A stretch of DNA of 64,000 nt from NCBI RefSeq assembly GCF_014207845.1, contig NZ_JACHLC010000006.1, positions 62,001 to 126,000 on the forward strand. Direction: 5' to 3'. The stretch comes from Chryseobacterium shigense. GTDB taxonomy: Bacteria > Bacteroidota > Bacteroidia > Flavobacteriales > Weeksellaceae. The translations under genes and the position numbers were made by a program. Positions 15,587 to 24,710 of this stretch are shown one piece after another (the first letter of the stretch is position 1; each line of letters begins with the position of its first letter). The notes under the pieces are model-generated. The model was not told the DNA's origin. It made no database searches and saw only the letters and a program-made list of their open reading frames with translations.

Positions 15587-17635
15587 TTATCCAAATGCCC
15601 TTTTCAGTAAGCTTTCCACTTTCGGTTCGCTTCCTCTGAAACTTTTATACAGCTCCATTGGGTCCTTTGTTCCGCCGGAAGAAAGAAGCACTTTGTATTT
15701 CTCTGCGGTTTCATGATTGAAAATTCCTGTTTCCTTAAAATACTGGAATGCATCCGCATCCAGAACTTCTGCCCATTTATAAGAATAGTAGCCGGCAGAA
15801 TATCCGCCCTGGAAAATATGGGAGAAACTTGGACTCATAGCTGTTTCAGGATTTACGGGATAAAGTGTTGTTGCCTTTGTATATTTATCCTCAAAAGCCT
15901 TTACACTTTCAGTTTCCAGTTCTTTTACCTTTGTATGGTAATTCATATCCAGAAGCCCGAAACCAAGCTGTCTCATGGTCTGGTAACCTTCCATGAAATT
16001 TTTAGACTGTTCAATTTTCTCGATTTTTTCGTCCGGAAGTACTTCTCCGGTTTTATAATGTCTGGCAAATGTTTTCAGGAATTCCGGCTCGTAACAGAAG
16101 TTTTCCAGGAATTGAGAAGGAAGTTCCACGAAATCCCATTTTACAGAAGTTCCGGAAAGGTTTGGATATTGTGTATCTGCCAGCATTCCGTGAAGTGCAT
16201 GCCCGAATTCATGGAACAAAGTTGTTACTTCCTGGAATGTCAGTAAGCTCGGTGTATCTTTCGTTGGTTTGCTGAAATTACAGACAATAGAGATGTGCGG
16301 ACGGGAATTTTCACCGTCTTTTTTATACTGACTTTTGTAGCAGGTCATCCATGCACCGGCTCTTTTCCCTTTTCTCGGGAAATAGTCTACATAAAGCAAT
16401 GCCTTGAAATCCCTTGCTGTGTGGCCGCTGGTAGAAACTGCACTCAGCTCTTTTACTTCATATATTTTTACATCATTATGGTATTTGGGAAGGTCATTTC
16501 TTTCCTCAAAAGTAAGTCCGAAGAGTTTTTCAGCCAGTCCAAAAACCGCATCCTGTACCTGATCTAACGGAAAATACGGCTTCAGTTCCTCATCATTAAA
16601 ATCATATTTCTGTTTTCTTAATTTTTCTGCGTAGAAAGCGTGATCGTATCCCTGAAGTTCATCTATTCCGTCAGCTTTGGCTAAAGATCTCAGCTCATCT
16701 GTTTCTTTATCTGCGTAGGGTTTTGCTTTCGTTAAAAGTTCATTTAAAAAATCAAAGACTTTCACCGGAGATTTTGCCATTCTTTCTTCCAGAACATAAT
16801 CTGCATAATTCTGGTAACCTAATAATTCCGCTTTCTGCTGTTTTAATTGAAGGAGTTCTTTAATAAGTTCCTGATTGTCGAATTCTCCGCCATTAAAAGA
16901 TTTTTTGCCGTTGGCAAGGGCAATTTCTTTTCTCAGTTCACGGTTTTCAGCATATGTCATGAAAGGAATGTAGCTTGGATACTGTAACGTAACTACCCAG
17001 CCTTCCAGTTCTCTTTCTTTGGCTTCTTCGGCATATTGTTCAAGGATAGCTTCGGGGATTCCGGCCAGATCTGCTTTATTTGTAATATGCTTAAAATAAG
17101 CATTGGTAGACGCTAAAACATTCTGCCCGAACTGAAGTGATTTCAAAGAGAGATCCATATTGATCTTCTGTAACTTTTCCTTGCCTTCTTTATCAAGCAG
17201 GGCACCACTTCTTACAAAGCCTTTATAGGTTTCATTCAGCAGCATTTCCTGTTCTTCATTCAGCGTATATTTTTCCTTCTCGTCATATACTTTTTTAATC
17301 TTGCTGAAAAGGGCTTCATTTTGAGAGATTTTTGAAGAATATTCTGTTAAAAGCGGGGAAACTTCCTGTGCGATTTTTTGAATTTCATCACTTGTTTCTG
17401 CAGAGTTCAGATTGAAAAAAATACTTGAAACCACTTCAAGCTGCTCCCCCGAATAAGCCAATGCCTCAATAACATTTTCAAAAGTGGGAGAGGCGGGATT
17501 GTTTACAATAGTATTGATTTCATCTTCAGATTTTGTAATTAAATCCTTGAATGCAGGAAGAAAATCTTCATTTTTAATACCGTCAAAAGGGGCTGCGTGA
17601 TATGGTGTATTGAATTTCTCTGTTAAAATATTCAT
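15587..17635 (-). CDS. M3 family zinc metallopeptidase (peptidyl-dipeptidase/oligopeptidase A type)
   Basis: This 682-residue protein matches the Dcp/PrlC branch of M3 peptidases in length and sequence. The zinc site HEFGH spans residues 475-479 (TTLFHEFGHALHGM), followed by SGTSVKWDFVELPSQFLENF, which supplies the third ligand region. The C-terminal FQGGYSAGYYSYKWAEVLDAD is also typical. It has no signal peptide, so it is probably cytoplasmic and degrades oligopeptides from protein turnover. It is monocistronic with its own terminator. Confidence 0.93.
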   Translation of the reverse strand: MNILTEKFNTPYHAAPFDGIKNEDFLPAFKDLITKSEDEINTIVNNPASPTFENVIEALAYSGEQLEVVSSIFFNLNSAETSDEIQKIAQEVSPLLTEYSSKISQNEALFSKIKKVYDEKEKYTLNEEQEMLLNETYKGFVRSGALLDKEGKEKLQKINMDLSLKSLQFGQNVLASTNAYFKHITNKADLAGIPEAILEQYAEEAKERELEGWVVTLQYPSYIPFMTYAENRELRKEIALANGKKSFNGGEFDNQELIKELLQLKQQKAELLGYQNYADYVLEERMAKSPVKVFDFLNELLTKAKPYADKETDELRSLAKADGIDELQGYDHAFYAEKLRKQKYDFNDEELKPYFPLDQVQDAVFGLAEKLFGLTFEERNDLPKYHNDVKIYEVKELSAVSTSGHTARDFKALLYVDYFPRKGKRAGAWMTCYKSQYKKDGENSRPHISIVCNFSKPTKDTPSLLTFQEVTTLFHEFGHALHGMLADTQYPNLSGTSVKWDFVELPSQFLENFCYEPEFLKTFARHYKTGEVLPDEKIEKIEQSKNFMEGYQTMRQLGFGLLDMNYHTKVKELETESVKAFEDKYTKATTLYPVNPETAMSPSFSHIFQGGYSAGYYSYKWAEVLDADAFQYFKETGIFNHETAEKYKVLLSSGGTKDPMELYKSFRGSEPKVESLLKRAFG

Positions 17636-17898
17636 TTTTCTATTTTTATGTATGGTAAATTTAATAATTCATCGGGAATCAGAGCTGAAATACACAAAAA
17701 TAATGCCCGGATACCAAGATGTGACAAAAATGCTTTATCTTTAATAATCTTGTCATATGAAAAGAAGCAATGTAAGTGGAATGACTAATTTTGAAAACAA
17801 TAAAACCACAATACATTAGTCCGGTAAAGCTGTAATTTTCATGTTAAATGAATTTTTGTGGTTGAAAAAATAGAAAATAAACTCAAAATATCAAAACT

Positions 17899-18429
17899 AT
17901 GAAAACACTCTTAAAAATTCTTGGCGTAATTATCCTTCTGGCGGTAGTATATGTAATTATTGCAATGCTGGCATTCAGTAAAGATTATCATTTTGAAAAA
18001 TCTGTGGTGATTAATGCTCCAAAAGAAAAAGTATGGCAGCATGTAGGCTCACTGAAAGAGTATAATGTCTGGGACCCGTTTTCCAAAGCGGACAAAGATA
18101 TTGTAATTACCTATTCCGGAACTGGTGACAAAGTGGGAGACTCCTATCACTGGAAAGGAAATGACAAAGTAGGAGAGGGCGAACAGTCTGTTACTGAAAT
18201 TGTACCCAATGAAAAACTGATTACCAAGCTTCATTTTATCAAACCTTTTGAAGGTGATGCTAAAGCAAACCTTATTTTAACTCCTGAAGGGAACGGAACC
18301 AAAGTTACCTGGTCAATAGATAACGAGCTGAACACCATGATGAAGATCATGAAACCTATGATGGATAGTAATATGAATACGATGTTTGAGCAGGGACTCG
18401 GAGATCTTAAAAAAATTGCTGAAAAATAA
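17899..18429 (+). CDS. SRPBCC family protein with N-terminal membrane anchor
   Basis: This 176-residue protein has one N-terminal transmembrane helix (about residues 4-27, LLKILGVIILLAVVYVIIAML) and then a START/Bet v1-like SRPBCC domain: KSVVINAPKEKVWQHVGSLKEYNVWDPFSKAD. Such domains bind hydrophobic ligands in a deep pocket. The ligand is not indicated by the context. It converges with the M24 peptidase and shares a strong terminator hairpin with it. Confidence 0.85.
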   Translation: MKTLLKILGVIILLAVVYVIIAMLAFSKDYHFEKSVVINAPKEKVWQHVGSLKEYNVWDPFSKADKDIVITYSGTGDKVGDSYHWKGNDKVGEGEQSVTEIVPNEKLITKLHFIKPFEGDAKANLILTPEGNGTKVTWSIDNELNTMMKIMKPMMDSNMNTMFEQGLGDLKKIAEK

Positions 18430-18466
18430 AAGAATAAGCCTTGCGGAACGCAAGGCTTATTCTTTT
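18428..18466. terminator. Bidirectional terminator
   Basis: An 18-bp perfect stem (left arm 18428-18445, right arm 18449-18466, loop GAA) ends in T-runs on both strands. It directly follows the SRPBCC gene; the converging M24 peptidase gene ends about 65 nt further on. Confidence 0.8.
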
Positions 18467-18531
18467 AAAATGAGTTTTTGTACTAAATCAATAAGCTTCA
18501 TCAGCTATATTGGCTTTCTTTTTTTTGGTGT

Positions 18532-19830
18532 TTAGTATTCTGTTTTGGCTATACAGTTTGTAAGATTTTCGTTGCCATCATTCTTAATCAGGATATTATC
18601 TTCTATACGGACTCCGCCGATATCGTACCACTTTTTGAGCTCCGTCCAGTTGATATCATCATAAAATTTCTTCTGCTGATAAGCACTTTCGAGAATGGCA
18701 GGCATAAAATAGCAGCCTGGTTCTACGGTAATTAAATGGTTTTCTTCCAGTTCCAGATCAACCCTTAACCGAGCTCCGAAATATGTTTTCGGATTTAGGT
18801 TTTCTTCCTGCCCTGTATCACGGACTCTCAGGCCTACTAGATGCCCTACTCCGTGAGAATAGAAAAGGGAGACAATTTCTTTTTCGATCAGGTCGCTGAG
18901 GTTTCCTTTTAAAATGCCAAGCTGCAGAAGACCTTCTGTAATCACTTTAGCCGAATGGATATGGACATCTCTCCAGAAAACTCCGGCTTTTGACATAGCT
19001 ACACATTCATGATAAGCTTTCAATACAATAGAATAGAGATCTTTATGTTGTGAAGACATTTCTCCGGAAGAATAAAATGTTCTGGTAACATCTACACAGT
19101 AATCAAAAATATCTGCTCCGGCATCTACCAATACAAATTCATTTTCTTTGATTATTTTTTGAGAAGGCAATGCATGCAGAATCGCTGAATTGCTCCCGCT
19201 TCCCACAATAGTTTCGTAAGGAACCGTATGGGCTCCGTTTCTGAAAATTTCCGATTCATAAGCGATCTGGAGTTCCCTTTCCGTCATTCCCGGCTGCAGG
19301 ACAGAAGTTATTTTCTGATATCCTGAATTGGCGATTTCTGCAATATGCCGGATAAAACTAACCTCAGAAGCATCTTTTTTCCTCCTTGTTTTATCCAATA
19401 AAGTTTTCAGTTCAAAAGCTTCAGGTGAAGCATCTTTTGCCTGTCCTAAATGGAAGATCCGTGAAAAACGATGGTTTTCCAGAAAATTTTCCAGACTGTT
19501 GATATTTTTCCCCTGTGATGAAATCAGAATGTCATTCTTTTCTCCTTCCCAGAAAATCTCTTCATTGGAAATCTCTTTGTGAAACTCAATCCATCCAAGG
19601 TCTTTACTGTATAATAAAATCTCTGTTTCGCGTCTTCTTAAAGTCAGCCAGAAATAGGCAGGATGGGGTAAAAAAGGATAAGTAGAATCGAGCCCTCCGG
19701 GTTTCTGGATAGGTTCTCCTGAGTGGATCAGTACGGCTTCGTTTGTTTTCAATACTGTATCCCATTGGGAACTCATCTGCTGTTTCCTTGTTTTGATCTG
19801 CTCTTCTGAAAAATATTTATTGTGAATCAT
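18532..19830 (-). CDS. M24 family aminopeptidase P (Xaa-Pro aminopeptidase)
   Basis: This 432-residue protein has an N-terminal AMP_N-like domain (about residues 1-145) and a C-terminal pita-bread catalytic domain. Metal ligands are visible: Asp236 and Asp247 (VDAGADIFDYCVDVTRTF), His330 (SHGVGHLVGL), Glu370 (ITVEPGCYF) and Glu410 (GGVRIEDN). It removes N-terminal residues that precede proline. It is cytoplasmic (no signal peptide). The divergent Gre-like factor gene starts 75 nt away. Confidence 0.92.
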   Translation of the reverse strand: MIHNKYFSEEQIKTRKQQMSSQWDTVLKTNEAVLIHSGEPIQKPGGLDSTYPFLPHPAYFWLTLRRRETEILLYSKDLGWIEFHKEISNEEIFWEGEKNDILISSQGKNINSLENFLENHRFSRIFHLGQAKDASPEAFELKTLLDKTRRKKDASEVSFIRHIAEIANSGYQKITSVLQPGMTERELQIAYESEIFRNGAHTVPYETIVGSGSNSAILHALPSQKIIKENEFVLVDAGADIFDYCVDVTRTFYSSGEMSSQHKDLYSIVLKAYHECVAMSKAGVFWRDVHIHSAKVITEGLLQLGILKGNLSDLIEKEIVSLFYSHGVGHLVGLRVRDTGQEENLNPKTYFGARLRVDLELEENHLITVEPGCYFMPAILESAYQQKKFYDDINWTELKKWYDIGGVRIEDNILIKNDGNENLTNCIAKTEY

Positions 19831-19905
19831 TGATCTGTTTTATGTGAAACGAAAATATTAATTATTATTTTAAAAAATTATTATCTTTATGTAAAGATTA
19901 GATTC

Positions 19906-20355
19906 ATGGAGAAGATCGTATTTGAGAAAAGTGATATAAGGGATTATGTGAAAACCGTGATTTCTGAAAAAATAGAAAAGCTTAAAAAATTTATAGAGTT
20001 TACTTTAGAAGCAAGCCGTGATATTAAAAAGACCCCTAAATATGACAGTATGAGAGAGGAGATGCAGGAGGAAATTTACCAGATGCAGCGCCAGCTGGGT
20101 GCCTTGAACGATCTTAAAAGAAACATGTCAAAGGTGCTGAATACTTCTACAGAAAAAGTGCAGCTTGGTTCTCTGGTGATTACCAACAAAGCACGTTTTT
20201 ATATCTCGGTTTCTCTGGGAGAATTCTTTTATGAAGGTGACAGGTTTTATGCCATTTCCCCGGAAAGCCCTATGGCCAAAAAAATGATGGGAATGAGATC
20301 CGGCGATGCTTTTACATTGAATAATATCCATCAGAAAATTGTGGAAGTGATTTGA
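19906..20355 (+). CDS. GreA/GreB-like transcription factor
   Basis: This 149-residue protein has an N-terminal antiparallel coiled coil (about residues 10-80) and a C-terminal FKBP-like GreA/GreB domain (VQLGSLVITNKARFYISVSLGE, then ISPESPMAKKMMGMRSGDAF). In this family the coiled coil enters the RNA polymerase secondary channel. Compared with true GreA the sequence is divergent, so it may be a Gre-fold regulator rather than a cleavage factor. A -7-like TATCTTTA lies at 19882-19889. Confidence 0.8.
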   Translation: MEKIVFEKSDIRDYVKTVISEKIEKLKKFIEFTLEASRDIKKTPKYDSMREEMQEEIYQMQRQLGALNDLKRNMSKVLNTSTEKVQLGSLVITNKARFYISVSLGEFFYEGDRFYAISPESPMAKKMMGMRSGDAFTLNNIHQKIVEVI

Positions 20356-20361
20356 TTTTGA

Positions 20362-20470
20362 AGCTTAGAGTTAAGAGCCAAGAACCAAGATTTCATGCAA
20401 GGAAGCCTTTTAGTGATATTTCTCCCAACTGATTTGCAAGCTAATAATCTTCAAACGTTCAAACACGACC
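20362..20470. repeat. Possible decayed intergenic repeat
   Basis: The gap after the Gre-like gene contains purine-rich near-duplications (AGAGTTAAGAGCC, AAGAACCAAG), followed by sequence with no coding look. This type of low-complexity spacer is common between flavobacterial genes. No second copy was found in the window. Confidence 0.25.
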
Positions 20471-20489
20471 ACTCGAAAACTAACCAACT

Positions 20490-21128
20490 ATGACATTTCA
20501 AAAGCTTCGTACCAACAGATGGAATCATTGGATCATCATTCATGTAAGATATTTGGTGGGATTCGCATTTTTTCCTTCCGGTCTCACAAAATTGGCAGGG
20601 AACAGATTTACTTCAATTTCAACGGATACTCCTATCGGGTACTTTTTTGAAGCCATGTACCGGACAGGATTTTACTGGAATTTCCTTGGACTTTGCCAGA
20701 TCACAGCTGGAATTTTATTGATGACACAGCGCTACGCACTCTTAGGTGCCCTTATGTTCCTTGCGATATTGAGTAATATCTGGATTATTACCATCAGTCT
20801 TTCCTTTACCGGAACCTGGGTAATCACTTCCCTGATGATGGTCGCTGTTATCACATTACTGGTCTGGGATTATTATAAACTGGCACCCATTTTTAGTTAT
20901 AACCGTTCAATGACCATACCCTCTTATCCTGACCCGGATCGAATGTGGATCAATGCAGGTATTATTTATACAGCTTGTCTTATGGGACTGTCTTTGCCCG
21001 GACCTGTGCATAAAGATTGGGGACAATGGATTTCAAGAATATTGGTTTTAGCGGTATTTCTTACATTTCTGGTTTCTAACTACAAAATGTATAAAAAGCG
21101 TAGTCTGTTGTTAAAAAATCAGGTATAG
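20490..21128 (+). CDS. DoxX-like membrane protein
   Basis: This 212-residue integral membrane protein has about five or six hydrophobic helices and the DoxX-like start VRYLVGFAFFPSGLTKLAGNRF, typical of the DoxX/SURF4-like superfamily. Later helices include FYWNFLGLCQITAGILLM and TLLVWDYYKLAPIF. Members are often linked to quinone or thiosulfate metabolism, but many have unknown roles. No functional partner is evident beside it. Confidence 0.75.
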   Translation: MTFQKLRTNRWNHWIIIHVRYLVGFAFFPSGLTKLAGNRFTSISTDTPIGYFFEAMYRTGFYWNFLGLCQITAGILLMTQRYALLGALMFLAILSNIWIITISLSFTGTWVITSLMMVAVITLLVWDYYKLAPIFSYNRSMTIPSYPDPDRMWINAGIIYTACLMGLSLPGPVHKDWGQWISRILVLAVFLTFLVSNYKMYKKRSLLLKNQV

Positions 21129-21133
21129 ATTAA

Positions 21134-21165
21134 TGTAATGCATTCAATTACATATTGTAAATTTG
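21134..21165 (+). promoter_or_regulatory. Promoter and inverted repeats before nitroreductase
   Basis: An exact -7 element TAAATTTG (21158-21165) ends four nt before the nitroreductase ATG, predicting a leaderless or nearly leaderless mRNA. Upstream are TGTAAT (21134-21139) and ATTACA (21147-21152) as an inverted repeat, and TTACA/TGTAA spaced by 3 nt, which look like regulator half-sites. Confidence 0.5.
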
Positions 21166-21169
21166 CAGT

Positions 21170-21682
21170 ATGAATAATGCAGAAATTTTAAAACAAATCA
21201 TAGAGCAGAGAAGAAGCATCTTTCCAAAAGATTATTCTGAAAATGAAATACCTCAGGAAATAATAGACGAGATTATACACTCGGCAACATTGGCTCCGAA
21301 TCATAAGCGTACAAAACCTTGGCGTTTCAAGACTTTCAAAGGAGAAGAAAAAGCAAAATTAGCTTCAGAAATGCAGGCTATTTACAAAGCGACACAATCT
21401 GAACAGACTTTTTTAGAGAAAAAATACCAGGATATTGGTTTTAAAATCAATAAAGCCAATGCCGTAGTTTCCATTGTGGTTAATTTCAGCGGCATGGTTC
21501 CGGAATGGGAAGAGATCGCAGCCGTTTCCATGGCAGTTCAGAATATGTATCTTACCTGTACAGCCAATAATATAGGATGCTACTGGAGTTCTCCGGCTAT
21601 TGTAAATCATCTTAAAGAATCTTTAACCATTGAGGAAAACCAGAAATGCCTGGGGCTTTTCTATATGGGTTCAATACATTAA
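21170..21682 (+). CDS. Nitroreductase family protein, short C-terminus
   Basis: This 170-residue FMN-dependent oxidoreductase carries the nitroreductase N-terminus (IIEQRRSIFPKDYSENEIP), the FMN-contacting segment APNHKRTKPWRFKTF and AVSMAVQNMYLTCTANNIGCYWSSP. It reduces nitro compounds or related substrates with NAD(P)H. It ends at GLFYMGSIH, roughly 15-20 residues before where relatives end, and the expected basic tail is missing, so a C-terminal truncation is likely. The convergent ATPase gene ends only 22 nt further on. Confidence 0.85.
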   Translation: MNNAEILKQIIEQRRSIFPKDYSENEIPQEIIDEIIHSATLAPNHKRTKPWRFKTFKGEEKAKLASEMQAIYKATQSEQTFLEKKYQDIGFKINKANAVVSIVVNFSGMVPEWEEIAAVSMAVQNMYLTCTANNIGCYWSSPAIVNHLKESLTIEENQKCLGLFYMGSIH

Positions 21683-21704
21683 AAATATTCAAGATTTTTT
21701 TATT

Positions 21705-22181
21705 TTACCGGGGTGATGCCAATTGTTCAAGCGAGGCTGCTATTTCTTCAACCGTCATCACTTCAGTATTAAATTCAAAATCGGCACCTTCCTGTAACAA
21801 AGGCTGGATGTTTTCAAAGTTCCAGATAATTTCGTCGCGCTCATGGGGTAATTGCCCATATGGATTGGAAGTTCGAGTGGAAACCCTTTCAAGAATGGTT
21901 TCAATTGAGGAGGAAAGTAACAGGATATGATCAAAAAAAGGATAGAGATTCACCTGATTGGAACAGCACCCGGCTATAAAAACAGGTGAAATAAGCGGTT
22001 TTGAAACTGATTTTTTTATTTTTTCTTCCTTTAATAGCCATTCCGGGGTATCACCTGATAAGGAAAGTTCCTTCCAGTCTCCATAATCGGTGTCAATGGC
22101 TGTAAAGCCCTTTTCGCTGAGATGTTGAATAACGGATGACTTTCCTGTTCCCGACATTCCTGTAATGTAAATGCTTTTCAT
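21705..22181 (-). CDS. Small P-loop kinase/ATPase
   Basis: This 158-residue P-loop protein has Walker A GMSGTGKSS (residues 8-16) right at the N-terminus and the order of a small nucleoside- or shikimate-kinase-like fold: strand-Walker A-helix, FTAIDTDYGDW, FIAGCCSNQ, LLLSSSIETILERVSTRTSNPYG. This suggests a nucleotide-dependent small-molecule kinase; the substrate cannot be named. It converges with the nitroreductase. Confidence 0.75.
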   Translation of the reverse strand: MKSIYITGMSGTGKSSVIQHLSEKGFTAIDTDYGDWKELSLSGDTPEWLLKEEKIKKSVSKPLISPVFIAGCCSNQVNLYPFFDHILLLSSSIETILERVSTRTSNPYGQLPHERDEIIWNFENIQPLLQEGADFEFNTEVMTVEEIAASLEQLASPR

Positions 22182-22302
22182 TCCAATCAGTTTTTGGGCT
22201 AAAGATAAAGCATAATTTCCAGCCGGAATTATTAAAACAGCAGTTTCCGGACAGTTTCACGGATATGCTTTTTTAGCATTTTACAATAATTACATTTTTG
22301 CA

Positions 22303-22332
22303 TTGATAGATTGGATTTTTTGTTTATCTTTG
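22303..22332 (+). promoter_or_regulatory. rpsP promoter
   Basis: TTG (22303-22305), a 19-nt spacer and an exact -7 element TATCTTTG (22325-22332) predict a start near 22338. The roughly 45-nt leader contains a small hairpin TGGGA (22351-22355) with TCCCA (22361-22365). Confidence 0.7.
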
Positions 22333-22381
22333 CACTCTTAAATATTTAACTGGGACGAGTTCCCATAAAATTCACAACATT

Positions 22382-22945
22382 ATGTCAGTAAAAATCAGAT
22401 TACAAAGACACGGTAAAAAAGGTAAGCCTTTCTTCCACATCGTGGTTGCAGATTCTAGAGCTAGAAGAGATGGTAGATTCATCGAGAAACTAGGAACTTA
22501 CAACCCAATTACTAACCCTGCAACTATCGATTTGAACGTTGATTCTGCTGTAAAGTGGTTAAACAACGGTGCTCAGCCAACTGATACTGCAAGAGCGATC
22601 CTTTCTTATAAAGGTGCCCTTTACAAAAAACACTTACAAGGTGGTGTTGCTAAAGGAGCTTTTGATGAGGCTGAAGCTGAGAAAAGATTCAATGCTTGGT
22701 TAGAAGCAAAAGAACAAAAAGTACAAGGTAAAGTTGAAGGTTTATCTAAAGCTGGAGCTGACGCTAAGAAAGCTGCTTTAGAAGCTGAAGCTAAAGTAAA
22801 CGAAGCTAGAATCGCTGCTGCTGCACAAGCTGAGGCTGATGCTAAAGCTGCTGAAGAAGCTGCTAATGCACCTGCTGAAGAAGTTGCTGAAGCTACAGAA
22901 GGAGAAGCTCCTGCTGCTGAAACTGAAGAAAACACTGAAGCTTAA
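22382..22945 (+). CDS. rpsP: 30S ribosomal protein S16 with long Ala/Glu-rich tail
   Basis: The first 80 or so residues are a normal bS16 ([34 protein letters not shown]), a structural and assembly protein of the small subunit. Typical bacterial S16 ends near residue 80-90, but here the protein runs to 187. From about residue 110 it is an Ala/Glu/Lys-rich, probably helical tail ([20 protein letters not shown], then an acidic C-terminus). Such extensions are known in Bacteroidota. Codon use is strongly biased (GCT, GAA), as expected for high expression. rimM follows after 12 nt. Confidence 0.96.
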   Translation: MSVKIRLQRHGKKGKPFFHIVVADSRARRDGRFIEKLGTYNPITNPATIDLNVDSAVKWLNNGAQPTDTARAILSYKGALYKKHLQGGVAKGAFDEAEAEKRFNAWLEAKEQKVQGKVEGLSKAGADAKKAALEAEAKVNEARIAAAAQAEADAKAAEEAANAPAEEVAEATEGEAPAAETEENTEA

Positions 22946-22957
22946 GACCCAACCTGT

Positions 22958-23500
22958 ATGCGTAAAGAAGATTGCTATTTATTAGGAAAAATCACGCGCA
23001 GACATGGCCTTGCGGGAAATGTTATCCTTAAACTGGATACCGACCAACCCGAGCTTTACAATAAATTGGAATCAATATTCGTTGAAATCAACGGATTATT
23101 GGTTCCTTTTTTTATTGCAAAATCATCATGGAGCAAAAATGACGCTCTGAATATTGCCTTCAAAAACTCTACCGAAGCATTGGTAGATCAATCTTTAGGG
23201 AAAAGTGTCTACTTGCCGCTTTCCAGTCTTCCAACACTTTCAGGGAAGCAGTTTTATTATCACGAAATCATTGGTTTCGATATTCTTGATGAGAATGATA
23301 AAGAATGCGGCGTGATAAGATCTGTAAACGACCAGACCGCTCAAAACTATTTCGTAACCAACCTGGACGGAAAAGAAGTGGTAATCCCTATCATTAAAGA
23401 CTGGATTCTTGAAGTGAACCGGGAAGAAAGGTTTATCAAAATGCAGCTTCCGGAAGGACTTATCGATGTCTTTTTAGTTTCTTCTAAAAAAGACGAATAA
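22958..23500 (+). CDS. rimM: Ribosome maturation factor RimM
   Basis: This 180-residue protein has the N-terminal RimM domain (CYLLGKITRRHGLAGNVILKL) and a C-terminal PRC-barrel (YYHEIIGFDILDENDKECG, VVIPIIKDWILEVN). RimM binds S19 and helps 16S processing in 30S assembly. Pairing with rpsP is the classic bacterial order, although trmD and rplS do not follow here. Its stop codon directly abuts the stop of the convergent lipoprotein gene. Confidence 0.95.
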   Translation: MRKEDCYLLGKITRRHGLAGNVILKLDTDQPELYNKLESIFVEINGLLVPFFIAKSSWSKNDALNIAFKNSTEALVDQSLGKSVYLPLSSLPTLSGKQFYYHEIIGFDILDENDKECGVIRSVNDQTAQNYFVTNLDGKEVVIPIIKDWILEVNREERFIKMQLPEGLIDVFLVSSKKDE

Positions 23501-24559
23501 TCAGTTTTTCAGATAATAAATCTGGAACTTACCCTCTTTCAAATTACTTACCAGAAAATATTTTCCTGTTTTTGCCTGTATAGGATCAGAAGCGATTATT
23601 TTTGTATGATCCTCTTTGGTAGAAACCGTTTTATTTCCAACTTTCACATCATAATAATACATATAGACCGGAGTATATCCGAAGGAACCTACAAAATGAT
23701 TCCCTCTGCTGAACCATTGGTTCCCTGAGACTATTTTATCCTTTATTTTAAATGATACAGAATCTATATATTCTTTACCGATTTCGGGTGAAAAATTGTT
23801 TTCCTTCTGAGACAGCTTTATTTTCGGACGAAGCTTGATATAGAAAGGGTCAGCTTCCTCAGAGAATACAGTAGAATCCTTGACATTCAGCTCCTGTAAA
23901 AGATTTGAAGATACAAAATACGTATTTTTCTGCCCCGGATTAAACAGGTAACTGTCACTGTATTTTGCATAATCCCCAATTCCGGCGCTCATTTCATCGG
24001 GAATCAAAAGGATTTGACTGACTTTATCTAAAATGTTTTTCTGAAGAATAGCCTGTTCATCCGCTATTTTTCCGAATACCACAGAATCTTTCTCAGGTTC
24101 TCCGGGGTGGAAAAGGTGTTCATATTTTTTCTTTACATTATCCAGATCATAGAAAGGAAGGATCTCTTTGTAACGGAAATCCGGAGCCATATATTTCCTG
24201 TTATTCGCATACAGGTTACCTCCCGGGTCCGTAAAAGCAAGGTTATTGATATTCGGGGCATTTTTCCATGCTTCCGCAATAACCAGTTTACCATTATTTA
24301 TGATGAAAAGTCTGTTCGTATTATTTTTATAAGAATCCAATCTCGGAAAACTGTATATAAAGAGATTATTACCTTTCACTAAATAAGTACAGTTGTCTTT
24401 TTGGGAAAGCGGAAGTTCCATAACCTTCTCCAAAAGAACGTTTTTATCTGAAAAATGGGGAAATTCAGGAATTTCAGGATGCTTGTCTTCTTCTATATCG
24501 GTTTTAGGGCTATAGCATGATGATAAGATAAAAAGAGACAGTAAAAGTGAAATTCTCAT
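23501..24559 (-). CDS. Hypothetical lipoprotein
   Basis: This 352-residue protein has a lipoprotein signal (LLLSLFILSSC, Cys15) and an acidic start of the mature chain (TDIEEDKHPEIPEFPHF). The rest is rich in aromatic and charged residues with a predicted beta character; no domain is recognised. It converges with rimM with no spacing between the two stops. Confidence 0.65.
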   Translation of the reverse strand: MRISLLLSLFILSSCYSPKTDIEEDKHPEIPEFPHFSDKNVLLEKVMELPLSQKDNCTYLVKGNNLFIYSFPRLDSYKNNTNRLFIINNGKLVIAEAWKNAPNINNLAFTDPGGNLYANNRKYMAPDFRYKEILPFYDLDNVKKKYEHLFHPGEPEKDSVVFGKIADEQAILQKNILDKVSQILLIPDEMSAGIGDYAKYSDSYLFNPGQKNTYFVSSNLLQELNVKDSTVFSEEADPFYIKLRPKIKLSQKENNFSPEIGKEYIDSVSFKIKDKIVSGNQWFSRGNHFVGSFGYTPVYMYYYDVKVGNKTVSTKEDHTKIIASDPIQAKTGKYFLVSNLKEGKFQIYYLKN

Positions 24560-24710
24560 GGTTTGTTTTTACTAAAGATACATTTTTTTACCTTGTTCGG
24601 TTATATTCAGATTATCTTTATTCATTATCTATTATCAGGATTAAATAGGCCTGGAAACGAAACATTTCATTGGTTTTTCAGAAAAGTTCCCCGTTATGAA
24701 GATTTTCATA

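Noticed and set aside
16069..16567. Plus-strand frames opposite the M3 peptidase
   Set aside because: They are antisense to a full-length enzyme with an intact HEFGH site.
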